Source: Clostridium_I sp963725425
Lineage (GTDB): Bacteria; Bacillota; Clostridia; Clostridiales; Clostridiaceae
NCBI GenBank assembly: GCA_963725425.1
Contig: CAVRYJ010000031.1
Coordinates: forward strand, 806,001-870,000
Length of the DNA: 64,000 nt
Reading direction: 5' to 3'
The notes beneath the pieces are model-generated. The model worked only from the letters and a program-made list of their open reading frames with translations, searched no databases and had not been told where the DNA came from. Positions 8,544-17,262 of the stretch are shown here, piece by piece. A program made the position numbers and the translations under genes. Every line of letters starts with the position of its first letter. Position 1 is the first letter of the stretch.

Positions 8544-9646
8544 TTAATCTACAATATCTCGTTTTGTAAAAATTCCAAGGAGAAAAAATACAACACTAAA
8601 CAAGGTTATAACTATTATATTTATACTAACAGAATTTATTTTTCCTCCCCCTAACAAAACAACGTCTATTGCCTTAACCATCCAAGTAGTTGGAACAAAA
8701 TTAGATATATATTGAAAAGTGTTTGGCATCATATCACTATTCCAAAAACATCCTCCTAGCATACACATTGGAACCATAATTACACTGGAAAATAAATTTT
8801 TTTGTTTTTGTTACTAGCTAGAGATTTTGCACACAAGCCTATGGCTACAGTTGTAACTGAAAATAAAATAAACAATAAATATAAAGATAATATATATGGC
8901 ATTATTATTTCTCTATACATTATAAACAATGTTATGAATAAAACTGTTACTTGAACTAGTTGCAGGACAAATAAAACCAGTAAACATTGAAACATATAGC
9001 TTGCTATGGTTATTGGTGCTGCAAAAGTTCTTATATTTTTGATTTTTTCTTTATCAGTAAGTATTACAGCTCCAAAACTAATTGAACTGAGTAGCATAAA
9101 CATTATTAAAAAATCAAGACTTCCTACAATATATGATTTTTTTTTATTTCCTACTTCTATAACATTAGTTTTGTAGTTTTCACTTTGCAAATTTTCAAAG
9201 CCCAAATAAAAGCTGTTTTTATTTTCCTTTGCCATAGCTACTACATTAAGAACATTTTTTAAATAACTGGTTACATTATCATTTATAACACTGTAGATAT
9301 TGGAATCCTTATCAAAATAGCTCTTTACCGATAATTTTTTTCCTGTAATTATTTCATTTGTAAGTCCCTTATCTAAAACTAAAACATACTGAATTTCCCC
9401 TGAGCTTAAAGCATCTTCAATACTATTTTTATTTATATGTATAATTCTATAATCTTCACCCATACTTTTTATAAGACCAAATGTAACTTCAGTTTTATCA
9501 TAATCCATTACAGCTATTTTGGGTGTGATCCAATTAAAATGAACATAAACAACTAAAACTGACATTAGGATTGGAAGTATTAGCATAAAGATAATGCTTT
9601 TTTTTAGCTTTAATATTCTCTTTGCAGTGTATATAAAAACATTCAC
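8544..9646 (-). pseudogene. ABC-2 permease, broken by a one-base frameshift
   Basis: Residues 1-288 (MNVFIYTAKRILK onward, GTG start at 9646 overlapping the previous stop as GTGA) end in NKNKKIYFPV. The rest of the permease (MVPMCMLGGCFW, then EspG-like C-terminal helices ending FTKRDIVD) continues in another frame to 8544. Adding one A to the A7 run at 8797-8803 restores NKKNLFSSVIMVPMCMLGG, the expected ABC-2 sequence. This is therefore a single 367-residue permease with a one-base deletion, or an under-called homopolymer. It is the second permease of the 6.8-11.7 kb cassette, and the exporter would not work without it. Confidence 0.8.
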
Positions 9647-10734
9647 TCTGCCTTTCTCCTTCCTAAAACTATTGTAATTAAAAAGAATAAAATTGATGCT
9701 AATATTAATTCTATATAAAATCCACTAACGTCCATTCCATAGCCATAGATATTTTTTAATATTATATTTTTAGCAGCAGAACTTGGAGACAAAAAACTTA
9801 TATTATTTATACTATCACTTAAAAACATATTTCCAACATATCCTCCTGAAATAATTGTCCAAAAGGGAACAGCCAGATTAATTATGTAATCAATTACCAC
9901 TATATCCTTTATAACACTGCCTATAAAAGTTCCCAAACTCACAGTGAAAAATGAGAACAAAAGAATTATGGGTATCAGATTTATAATATTATTTCCCAAA
10001 TTCACTTTATAAATAAATTTACTAAAGATTAATATACACGTAGCCTGAAAAAAAATCACACTTACACTTCCAAGTATTTTACCAATCATATGCTCTATTG
10101 TATCTATTGGAAGACTTTTTATTCTGCCTAACATATTTTTATTCTTATCTCCATTTACAATATCCACCCCATATTGTGAACAATATAGCATTATCATAAG
10201 TGTCATAGTTACAGCATAATAACCTGTTGAAGTAGCTTTTTTACCCTGGAAATTTAATGGATTATTCTGTATTATGTCATTCTTAACTTTTCCAGTTACA
10301 TCCTCATCATATTTATAGCTGTCTATAGCGCTTTTTATCATGGACACATCAAAATTATTTGAATAGTATACATAGAGATTTTTTACCTGTGGAGAGGATT
10401 CTCCCTTTGAATTTCCAAGTTCAATATAAGCATCATTTATTTTTTTCCTCACATCGTTTATTCCAATTTCTCTTGATTTAACCTCTATAATATTTATTCT
10501 ATCCTTATAGGCTTCATTAGCCTTTAGAAAGTTTTGAAAATCATCAATATTCTTTTGATTATTACTATAAATACATATACTCTGCTTGTCAAAACTCATA
10601 GGTTCATATGCAATCTTTAGTGAATTCCCAAGGACCAATATCAATAAAAGCGTAAAAAATATAACACTTATTATTCCTGATTTATTTTTCAGTTGCCGTT
10701 TAGCTGTATAATAGGCAATACGTAACACATTCAT
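9643..10734 (-). CDS. ABC-2 type transporter permease
   Basis: A 363-residue membrane protein with an N-terminal helix (about residues 20-38), an extracytoplasmic domain to about residue 170, and five or six C-terminal helices starting at STGYYAVTMTLMIML. It ends in LGRRKAE. It is a paralogue of the permease at 283-1419: same length, same YYAVTM region, same end. It sits 11 bp after the ATPase gene and overlaps the next permease by 4 bp, so it is part of a tightly coupled operon. Substrate unknown. Confidence 0.85.
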   Translation of the reverse strand: MNVLRIAYYTAKRQLKNKSGIISVIFFTLLLILVLGNSLKIAYEPMSFDKQSICIYSNNQKNIDDFQNFLKANEAYKDRINIIEVKSREIGINDVRKKINDAYIELGNSKGESSPQVKNLYVYYSNNFDVSMIKSAIDSYKYDEDVTGKVKNDIIQNNPLNFQGKKATSTGYYAVTMTLMIMLYCSQYGVDIVNGDKNKNMLGRIKSLPIDTIEHMIGKILGSVSVIFFQATCILIFSKFIYKVNLGNNIINLIPIILLFSFFTVSLGTFIGSVIKDIVVIDYIINLAVPFWTIISGGYVGNMFLSDSINNISFLSPSSAAKNIILKNIYGYGMDVSGFYIELILASILFFLITIVLGRRKAE

Positions 10735-10745
10735 ATATTCACTTC

Positions 10746-11696
10746 CTAGTTTCTAAGTGTTCTTCCTGTTAGAGTTAAAAATACGCTTTCTATGGTTGGT
10801 TTTTCTATATTTATATCTAAAATCTCAATTCCTGAATTTACAATTAAATCTATTATTGTACCCAGATTTTTGCTTCCTTTACTAGAAATTATATGGGCAT
10901 TATTTTCATCCATATTACATTCTTTTACACCATATATAGCCTTAATCTTATCAATCAATGTAAAATTAATTGAAGAAAGTTTTATTTTAACTTTTTCTTC
11001 CATAGAAACCATGCTTTTAAGTTCATCTTTATTTCCATGGGCAATTATTCTTCCATGATCTAGTATTGCAATATCAGTGCAAAGCCTTTCAATTTCCTCC
11101 ATATAATGTGAAGTATATATTATAGTGGCACCATCTTTGTTTAATTTTTCTATTCCGTCCAAAATATGGCTTCTAGACTGAGGATCTATACTTGCTGTTG
11201 GTTCATCCATGATTATAAGCTTTGGATGATGCACAATACCACAGGCTATATTAAGCCTTCTTAGCATTCCACCTGAAAATTCATCTGGAAATTTTTTTTT
11301 CTCTTTAAATAGTCCTGAAAAGTTCAAAGCATCGTAAACACATTCCCTTAAATATTTTCCCTTTAAACCATAAAGTCCACCAAAATACATCAAGTTGTCA
11401 TAAGCACTTAAATCATAGTACAAGGATACATTTTGAGTAACTATACCAATGTGCTTTTTAATTTCCAATTCATATTTTTTTATATCCTTTCCAAATACGA
11501 ATATATTTCCTGAATCAATTCTATTAAGACCTATTATACAATTTATAATAGTAGTTTTGCCAGCTCCATTGGGGCCTAAAAGTCCAAATATCTCCCCCTC
11601 ATTAATTGAGAGATTTACATTATCCACTGCTAAAAATTCTCCATAGCGTTTAATTAAATTTTTTATCTCTAAAACCGTGATATTCACCCCACCCAC
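10746..11696 (-). CDS. ABC transporter ATP-binding protein (ABC-2 exporter)
   Basis: About 310-316 residues. Walker A is GPNGAGKTT, the signature FSGGML, Walker B LIIMDEPT, and the switch region ends IIYTSHYMEE. A C-terminal accessory domain of about 90 residues ends FLTLTGRTLRN. It is a paralogue of the ATPase at 1439-2371. It heads an operon with two permeases, a kinase and a response regulator. The start is uncertain: a GTG at 11696 opens the frame, and GTG 9 bases later is also possible, with GGGTGGGG nearby. The arrangement is typical of inducible peptide- or antibiotic-export systems of Firmicutes. Confidence 0.88.
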   Translation of the reverse strand: MGGVNITVLEIKNLIKRYGEFLAVDNVNLSINEGEIFGLLGPNGAGKTTIINCIIGLNRIDSGNIFVFGKDIKKYELEIKKHIGIVTQNVSLYYDLSAYDNLMYFGGLYGLKGKYLRECVYDALNFSGLFKEKKKFPDEFSGGMLRRLNIACGIVHHPKLIIMDEPTASIDPQSRSHILDGIEKLNKDGATIIYTSHYMEEIERLCTDIAILDHGRIIAHGNKDELKSMVSMEEKVKIKLSSINFTLIDKIKAIYGVKECNMDENNAHIISSKGSKNLGTIIDLIVNSGIEILDINIEKPTIESVFLTLTGRTLRN

Positions 11697-11770
11697 TTGT
11701 TTGACTAACTAGTTGCAAATTAATAATAGCAGGTTTTACATATTATCTCAAGGAACACAAACACATAATA

Positions 11771-11993
11771 AGTTAAAAGTTAAGAGTTAAAAGTTAAGAG
11801 TTATTGAAGATTTTTCTGCTGGCGCAGAAAAATCGATAAAAATATAGAACATAGGTAGATTTGTGTGACAAATCTACCTATGTTCTACATTTTTAGCATT
11901 TAATCTTCATTTCTTCATTTTTTCTATTATGTTATTTTGCCCTAAGGCAAAATGTCCATAACTCTTAACTCTTAACTTTTAACTTTTAACTTT
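11771..11993. repeat. Heptamer-flanked hairpin element (copy 2, most complete)
   Basis: The left array is AGTTAAA/AGTTAAG repeated about five times (11771-11803). The right array is the inverse, AACTCTT/AACTTTT (about 11960-11993). Between them lie three hairpins: 11809-11835 (GATTTTTCTGC/GCAGAAAAATC), 11845-11887 (a near-perfect stem of about 20 bp, AGAACATAGGTAGATTTG), and 11934-11951 (TTTTGCC/GGCAAAA). The right array contains the stop codon of the ferredoxin-FMN gene (11986). It probably ends that transcript, but the arrays are not needed for termination and are unexplained. Confidence 0.75.
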
Positions 11994-13155
11994 GTTTACT
12001 AAGAGCATCTTTTACTGCGTTTATTATTCCGTCACTGCTATGAGTGGCACCTGACACTGTATCTACACTAGTTGACTGTGCTTGTATAATTTCATTTGGT
12101 ATTCCATTTTTAGCTTTTTCATAATATCCTGGGGTATCATTTATACTGTCTACACTAACGGATGTAATTTTACCGCCCTTTACTGTAACTGTAACACCAA
12201 TAGTTGATTGAAATCCATCTGCAGAACCTTTGTAGGTTCCATCTTTATATTTGCCTTGCTGAGATCCAGTAGCTGTTGACGACACACTAGTTGTAGCTCC
12301 CATATATTTAGTTACAGCCGAGCCTCCCAAGTTGTTAAGAGCATATATTGCTCCAAAACCTGCAATAGCAATTGAACTAGCTAGTGCTGGATTCACATCT
12401 TCATTAAGTATATTAGCTTGAGTGTTTCTTCTAGGACAGACCTCTACGCATCTAAGACAACTTATGCATTCTCCCCCGCATTGCTCCTGGACTTTGTAAA
12501 GTTGTATTCCCATTGAACAATTATTTGTGCAGATTCTACACTTACCACATTTATCATTAGGCTTACTGATTTTAAATATACTTATTCTTGATACTAATGT
12601 AAATATAGCTCCTAATGGACATAAATATCTACAAAAGAATCTTTCAATAAAGGCAGCACCTATTCCTATTAGCACCAAAAGTATAAAACCAATAGTATAT
12701 TTAGATATAACCTGAGGAAAACTTGTTATCTCTCCAAAGGCATCCCATGGATTTGAAGTTACGAATATAGTGCTTCCCATTGTCCAAACAAACACTATAA
12801 TCAAAATTAGAATTAAATACTTTACATATTTTAGCACAGCATCTACATTACTATCAACTTTATAATTTACTTTAAATATATGCTTTGATATTTTATAGAT
12901 TATATCATTAAAGGTACCAAAAGCACACATCCATCCGCAGAAGAATCTCCCAAATATAATCGTTAATGGTATAATTGTGAAAAGTTCAATCATATTAGGA
13001 TAAGACTGAATCAAATTAAAATTACCTTTTATTATTGATAAGTATATGCTTTTTATTCCACTAAAAGTTAATGTGAAAAGTCCCGGTAATAAAAATAGAA
13101 AAGCGATTTGAATTGCAATTCTTAATATCTGCATCTTTTTAACTTTAGTTTTCAT
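11986..13155 (-). CDS. Membrane 4Fe-4S ferredoxin with C-terminal FMN-binding domain
   Basis: About 389 residues. Five or so membrane helices carry NapH/NosR-type motifs (FGRFFCGWMCAFG, ERFFCRYLCPLGA). Two ferredoxin clusters follow: CGKCRICTNNC and CGGECISCLRCVEVCP. A Ser/Gly-rich linker leads to an FMN-binding domain ending TVSGATHSS, where the Thr is the site of covalent FMN in RnfG/NqrC/NosR proteins. It probably moves electrons across or along the membrane. I chose ATG at 13155 because GAGGAG lies upstream. It overlaps apbE by 11 bp; ApbE would attach the FMN. The last codons run into a heptamer array. Confidence 0.88.
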   Translation of the reverse strand: MKTKVKKMQILRIAIQIAFLFLLPGLFTLTFSGIKSIYLSIIKGNFNLIQSYPNMIELFTIIPLTIIFGRFFCGWMCAFGTFNDIIYKISKHIFKVNYKVDSNVDAVLKYVKYLILILIIVFVWTMGSTIFVTSNPWDAFGEITSFPQVISKYTIGFILLVLIGIGAAFIERFFCRYLCPLGAIFTLVSRISIFKISKPNDKCGKCRICTNNCSMGIQLYKVQEQCGGECISCLRCVEVCPRRNTQANILNEDVNPALASSIAIAGFGAIYALNNLGGSAVTKYMGATTSVSSTATGSQQGKYKDGTYKGSADGFQSTIGVTVTVKGGKITSVSVDSINDTPGYYEKAKNGIPNEIIQAQSTSVDTVSGATHSSDGIINAVKDALSKQS

Positions 13156-14197
13156 ATAAATCACTCCTCGTCTCCAAAATAAATTCTTCATTACATAGTA
13201 TAAAATTATCTTTCATACCTGCTGTAACTGATATTTTCTTATCTTCTGTTATAAATATAGCTTCAATTCCATCTAATGACTGTATTAATTTTAAGGCTTT
13301 GTTCAGTCCTAATATATAAACGCCTGTAGATAATCCATCTCCATCTATGGACAAATCAGATATTATAGTTGCACTAATAATTTTGCTTTCCGAAGGGTAC
13401 CCTGTTCTTGGATCAATAATATGCTGAAGTTTTTTACCATCAACCTTAAAATATCTTTCGTAGTTTCCAGAAGTAACTACAGACTTATTCATGACACTTA
13501 TAATTCCAACAGAATCCCCTCGCAAACTAATTGGATTTTGAATACCAATCTTAAAAGGCTCTCCATTTAGTTTCTTGCCCATGGCAAAAACATTTCCCCC
13601 AAGGTTAATCAAAGCACTTTTTATACCTTTATTTAAAAATATGTTTTTAACCTGGTCTGCAGCATATCCCTTAGCGATGCCTCCTAAATCTATTTCCTGA
13701 TTTTTATGTTTTAATCCTACTGCATTATTTTTTTCATCCAAAACTACGTCTTTATAATTTATAAGTTTAAGTTTCTCATCTATTTCAGTTTTACTTGGAA
13801 CTCTTTGCTTATCACTACCAATTCCCCATAGGCCTACAATTGGTCTTATTGTTATATCAAAAGCTCCTTGTGAAAGATAGCAAAATTCAATTGCCTTCTT
13901 TATCACAAAATAAGTGTCTTCACTTACTATCTGTAATTTACCTCCAGCATTTTTGTTTATTTTTGAGACTTCACTATAATCCTTAAATACTGACATTTCA
14001 TCGTCAATACTCATAATTTTTTTCATAGCTTGCTCCACTGCTTCTTCACCTTTTTTTCCGTAAACTATTAATGTCATTATGGTTCCCAAGGAATAAAACT
14101 CCTTTTCATATTGTTGTTTTCTATTATTACCTCTAATAAATGTTAAAACTAGCATAATGGCAAGTATTAGAACTATTACTAATAAAAACAAATTCAT
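13145..14197 (-). CDS. apbE: FAD:protein FMN transferase (ApbE family)
   Basis: About 350 residues. One N-terminal membrane segment (LFLLVIVLILAIMLVL) serves as an anchor or uncleaved signal. The ApbE domain has EIDLGGIAKGYAAD, ALINLGGNVFAMG, and HIIDPRTGYPSES with the metal- and FAD-binding residues. ApbE enzymes transfer FMN from FAD to a Thr in the (S/T)GA(T/S) motif of partner proteins. The next gene encodes exactly such a protein (SGATHSS), so the pair is a convincing enzyme-substrate couple. I chose ATG at 14197, with GAGGTGAT upstream; the frame is open for 30 more codons. Confidence 0.92.
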   Translation of the reverse strand: MNLFLLVIVLILAIMLVLTFIRGNNRKQQYEKEFYSLGTIMTLIVYGKKGEEAVEQAMKKIMSIDDEMSVFKDYSEVSKINKNAGGKLQIVSEDTYFVIKKAIEFCYLSQGAFDITIRPIVGLWGIGSDKQRVPSKTEIDEKLKLINYKDVVLDEKNNAVGLKHKNQEIDLGGIAKGYAADQVKNIFLNKGIKSALINLGGNVFAMGKKLNGEPFKIGIQNPISLRGDSVGIISVMNKSVVTSGNYERYFKVDGKKLQHIIDPRTGYPSESKIISATIISDLSIDGDGLSTGVYILGLNKALKLIQSLDGIEAIFITEDKKISVTAGMKDNFILCNEEFILETRSDLYEN

Positions 14198-14293
14198 TTG
14201 TATCACCTCAACATTTAATATTATAAATAACTTATCTGAATATAAGGTTAGAATTTGCTGAGATTTTGCTGAGAAAACTTTAAACAAATTATT

Positions 14294-14320
14294 AAAGATG
14301 AGCTATTTCCGCTCATCTTT
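14294..14320 (-). terminator. Hairpin overlapping the stop of the histidine kinase gene
   Basis: AAAGATGAGC and GCTCATCTTT form a 10-bp stem with a 7-base loop. The kinase stop codon lies inside the stem. The U-tract is poor, so termination may be partial and transcription could continue into apbE. Confidence 0.55.
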
Positions 14321-15833
14321 TTAAAAATATATAAAAAGTAGTTCCAATTCCGACTTCACTTTTAACGTCAATTTTACCCCCATGAGCATCAATTATAGAT
14401 TTTACAATTGAAAGTCCTAAACCATAACCTCCATCTTTACGAGATCTATGTGACTCACTTCTAAAAAACCTATCAAATATCTTGCCTAAATGTTCCTCCG
14501 TAATTCCTGTTCCATTGTCCTTAACCTTTATTACTGCATAACCCTTAGAGGTTCCTAATGCATTATCCGCACTTATAGTGATACATCCATTTTTTTCATC
14601 AGTATGCCTTACAGCATTTTGTACAAGATTGAAAATAACTTGCTTAATCTTGTTTCTATTTACGTAAACAAATATATCATCTTTTAATTTTAATTCTATT
14701 TTTCTTTCTCCTGAAAGTATATTAAGCTGTGGATATACTTCTTCTATAATGTCACTTATTTTCTCCGAATACATATCCTTTTCCTTATTCATATCTAACC
14801 TGTTCAATAATAATAAATCATTAACTAATTTAGTTAGACGTTCACTCTCTATAAAAATGCTGCTTAAAGCTAAATATAATTGTTTTTCATTTTTTGCGGC
14901 TCCCCTTAATAGCACTTCAACAAAGCCATGAATAGAAGTAAGTGGTGTCCTTAACTCGTGTGAAGCATCAGAAACGAATTGCCTCATTTTTTCTTTAATA
15001 GCCCTCTCCTTTTTAAAGGATATTTCTATTCCTTCTAGCATATTGTTAAATGCATTAGATAAGCTGTCAATTTCAATTTGACCGTTGTGTACTGTTAATC
15101 TTTTGTCCAATTGCCCTACGTCAATCTGTTCCACCGTATCCTTCATATTATAAAGTGGTTTTAAAGTGTATTTAAATACCTTTCCTGCTACAATTGCACC
15201 TATTATAAGAATTAATAAAGAAGCTATAATATAAATTTGTACTTGCCTCTCAAGTATATCTTGAACAGGTTTTGCTGAAATAGCTAACTGTAATAAACCT
15301 ACTGGCGAATCAATATTTCCAATTTTACGAAATCCAACTATCTGTAAATTATTATTTTTATCTTTAACTAGCCTATATCCTTCCAATGTTCCTTTTTGAT
15401 TTAATAAATCCTTATATTGTTTTTGAGAAAGTTCAGGGATAGGAAGAGGTATTTGTGCTTTTCCAAAATCTTTTACTCTATCACTATCAGTGTCATAAAT
15501 ATCAGTTAAGTTTTGCATTTTACTTCTACTAGCTATTTTTTTACCATTAACATCTATAACTGCTGCACACATGTTTTCATCAATGGTCATATCTATAATT
15601 TTAGATGAGTTTTTTAAAAGCTCTGTAACCTTAATATTATTGAAGGTATTTTCTTCAATATTATGAAACCTGGCATCTAAAATTTGTTCTTTGCTGGAAT
15701 ATAAATATTGCTTGGTGCTTGTATACTGAAAGACCTGCATTATTACTAAAAGGAGTAATAATATTAAAATAAATCGTTCTATTAATTGCCATCTTAAACT
15801 ATTTGGTTTAAGTAATTTTCTCATCTTTTTCAT
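14313..15833 (-). CDS. Sensor histidine kinase (HAMP/HisKA/HATPase), no adjacent regulator
   Basis: 506 residues. Two membrane helices (about 16-34 and 196-216) flank an extracytoplasmic sensor. HAMP follows, then HisKA with FVSDASHELRTPLTSIHGF, an N box (LVQNAVRHT), and G boxes (DNGTGITEEHLG, GYGLGLSIVKSII). Layout and motifs match OmpR-partner kinases such as PhoR or CssS. No response regulator lies on either side: downstream are apbE and the ferredoxin, upstream a repeat element and galK. It is therefore an orphan kinase here, and a control link to the ferredoxin-FMN genes is only inferred. GGTGGGA precedes the ATG. Confidence 0.88.
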   Translation of the reverse strand: MKKMRKLLKPNSLRWQLIERFILILLLLLVIMQVFQYTSTKQYLYSSKEQILDARFHNIEENTFNNIKVTELLKNSSKIIDMTIDENMCAAVIDVNGKKIASRSKMQNLTDIYDTDSDRVKDFGKAQIPLPIPELSQKQYKDLLNQKGTLEGYRLVKDKNNNLQIVGFRKIGNIDSPVGLLQLAISAKPVQDILERQVQIYIIASLLILIIGAIVAGKVFKYTLKPLYNMKDTVEQIDVGQLDKRLTVHNGQIEIDSLSNAFNNMLEGIEISFKKERAIKEKMRQFVSDASHELRTPLTSIHGFVEVLLRGAAKNEKQLYLALSSIFIESERLTKLVNDLLLLNRLDMNKEKDMYSEKISDIIEEVYPQLNILSGERKIELKLKDDIFVYVNRNKIKQVIFNLVQNAVRHTDEKNGCITISADNALGTSKGYAVIKVKDNGTGITEEHLGKIFDRFFRSESHRSRKDGGYGLGLSIVKSIIDAHGGKIDVKSEVGIGTTFYIFLKR

Positions 15834-16068
15834 TTATTTCCCACCTTATATTCCATTAAGGCATCTGAACCTTTATTTAAATTATTTTTTATTCTTCTAC
15901 TGATTATATATATAACAGTTTAAAATTACAATGAATTATAATTCACAATATTCATATGTAAAAAAAAGCAGAAGAGGATTTAAAAAAATCCTCTTCTGCT
16001 TTAATTGTTTTTTCTGCCCCAGCAAAAAAATCTTCCTAACTTTTAACTCTTAACTTTTAACTCTTAAC
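15834..16068. repeat. Intergenic region with hairpin-heptamer element (copy 3)
   Basis: From about 15961 to 16003 a near-perfect hairpin (AGCAGAAGAGGATTT / AAATCCTCTTCTGCT) is followed by a weaker TTTTTTCTGC/GCAAAAAAA hairpin (16010-16031). A heptamer array (AACTTTT/AACTCTT, four to five units) runs to 16068, 8 bases from the galK stop codon. This matches the layout at 11771-11993. The stretch 15834-15960 holds an ATTAAGGCATCTGA motif near 15854 and presumably the promoter of the kinase gene. Confidence 0.7.
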
Positions 16069-16075
16069 TGCTCTT

Positions 16076-17233
16076 CTAAATCCTATGTGTTCCTTCCCCT
16101 ATTCCTGTACAATAAAAGCTTGGTTCATATCCCATTCTTTTAGTATAATTTTCTCTTACTCTATTAATAAATTCTTCTATCCTTTCATTTTTAACAATGG
16201 CAATGGCACAGCCGCCAAAGCCAGCTCCTGTCATTCTAGCACCCAAACAACCTTCTACTAAAAGTGCCTCTTCCACAACAGCGTCCAGTTCTTTTCCTGT
16301 AACCTCATATAGATATCTTAAAGAATTATGTGATTCCGTAAGTAGTTGCCCAAATTCTTTAATCTCACCTTTATTAAGGCATTCAAAAGCCTTTAATACT
16401 CGTGCATTTTCATATACACAATGCTTAGCCCTATTTTTAATTTTTTCATCTGTAAATAGACTTTCTAGTTCATCAAATTCAGAAGGTTTAATTTCACATA
16501 TATTGTTTATTTTCTTCTTGCCACTTAAGATTTTAAAAGCCTGTTCACATTCTTCTCTTCTTTCATTGTATTTTGATTCATTTAATGCTCGTCGCTTATT
16601 TGTATTCATAATTACTATAGAATTATCTAAAAGGTTTACATCTGAATATTGATATTCTAAATTTTCACAATTTAAAAGCATAGCTTTATTCTTTTTTCCC
16701 ATACCTACTGCGAATTGATCCATTATGCCACAGTTTACTCCAACAAAATTATTTTCTGATTTCTGTCCAATTTTAACTAATTCTAACCTATCTATCTTAT
16801 CCTCATTAAATAAATTATTTACTATTACACCTATAAGAAGTTCCAAAGAAGCAGATGAAGATAAACCTGCTCCGTTAGGTATATTTCCGCTTATTAATAA
16901 ATCCATGCCACTTACTTCATATCCCATATCCATCATAATCTTTATAACACCTTTAGGATAATTTGCCCAATCATCATCTTCTTTGAATTCAATACTATTT
17001 GCCTCAACGCTAACCTTCAATTCGAAATTTGTGCTTGCCAAATTTATTTTTCCATCATTTCTTTTCCGTACACAAGCATATGTTCCAAAATCTGTAGCAC
17101 AAGGAAAAACATATCCTCCATTATAATCAATATGCTCACCAATAAGATTTACTCTTCCTGGTGAAGAAAAACTTATAACTTCTCCCTCCCCGTATAATTT
17201 CATAAAATTTTCTTTTAATTCTTCAATTTCCAT
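16076..17233 (-). CDS. galK: Galactokinase
   Basis: 385 residues, the usual length. The GHMP signature GRVNLIGEHIDYNGGYVFP recognises galactose. The ATP loop is GAGLSSSASLE, and a C-terminal GARMTGAGFGGCAIAI completes the GHMP fold. It phosphorylates alpha-galactose at C1 with ATP in the Leloir pathway. It lies 29 bp after galT in the same operon, and the product is the substrate of GalT. No galE or galactose transporter is in the window. The stop codon abuts a heptamer-hairpin element that probably ends the galTK transcript. Confidence 0.95.
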   Translation of the reverse strand: MEIEELKENFMKLYGEGEVISFSSPGRVNLIGEHIDYNGGYVFPCATDFGTYACVRKRNDGKINLASTNFELKVSVEANSIEFKEDDDWANYPKGVIKIMMDMGYEVSGMDLLISGNIPNGAGLSSSASLELLIGVIVNNLFNEDKIDRLELVKIGQKSENNFVGVNCGIMDQFAVGMGKKNKAMLLNCENLEYQYSDVNLLDNSIVIMNTNKRRALNESKYNERREECEQAFKILSGKKKINNICEIKPSEFDELESLFTDEKIKNRAKHCVYENARVLKAFECLNKGEIKEFGQLLTESHNSLRYLYEVTGKELDAVVEEALLVEGCLGARMTGAGFGGCAIAIVKNERIEEFINRVRENYTKRMGYEPSFYCTGIGEGTHRI

Positions 17234-17262
17234 ATATATATCCCCTTTAATATTATATAATT

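Noticed and set aside
11771..11993. Heptamer arrays as a CRISPR array
   Set aside because: Units are 7 bp with no spacers, and no cas genes are in the window.
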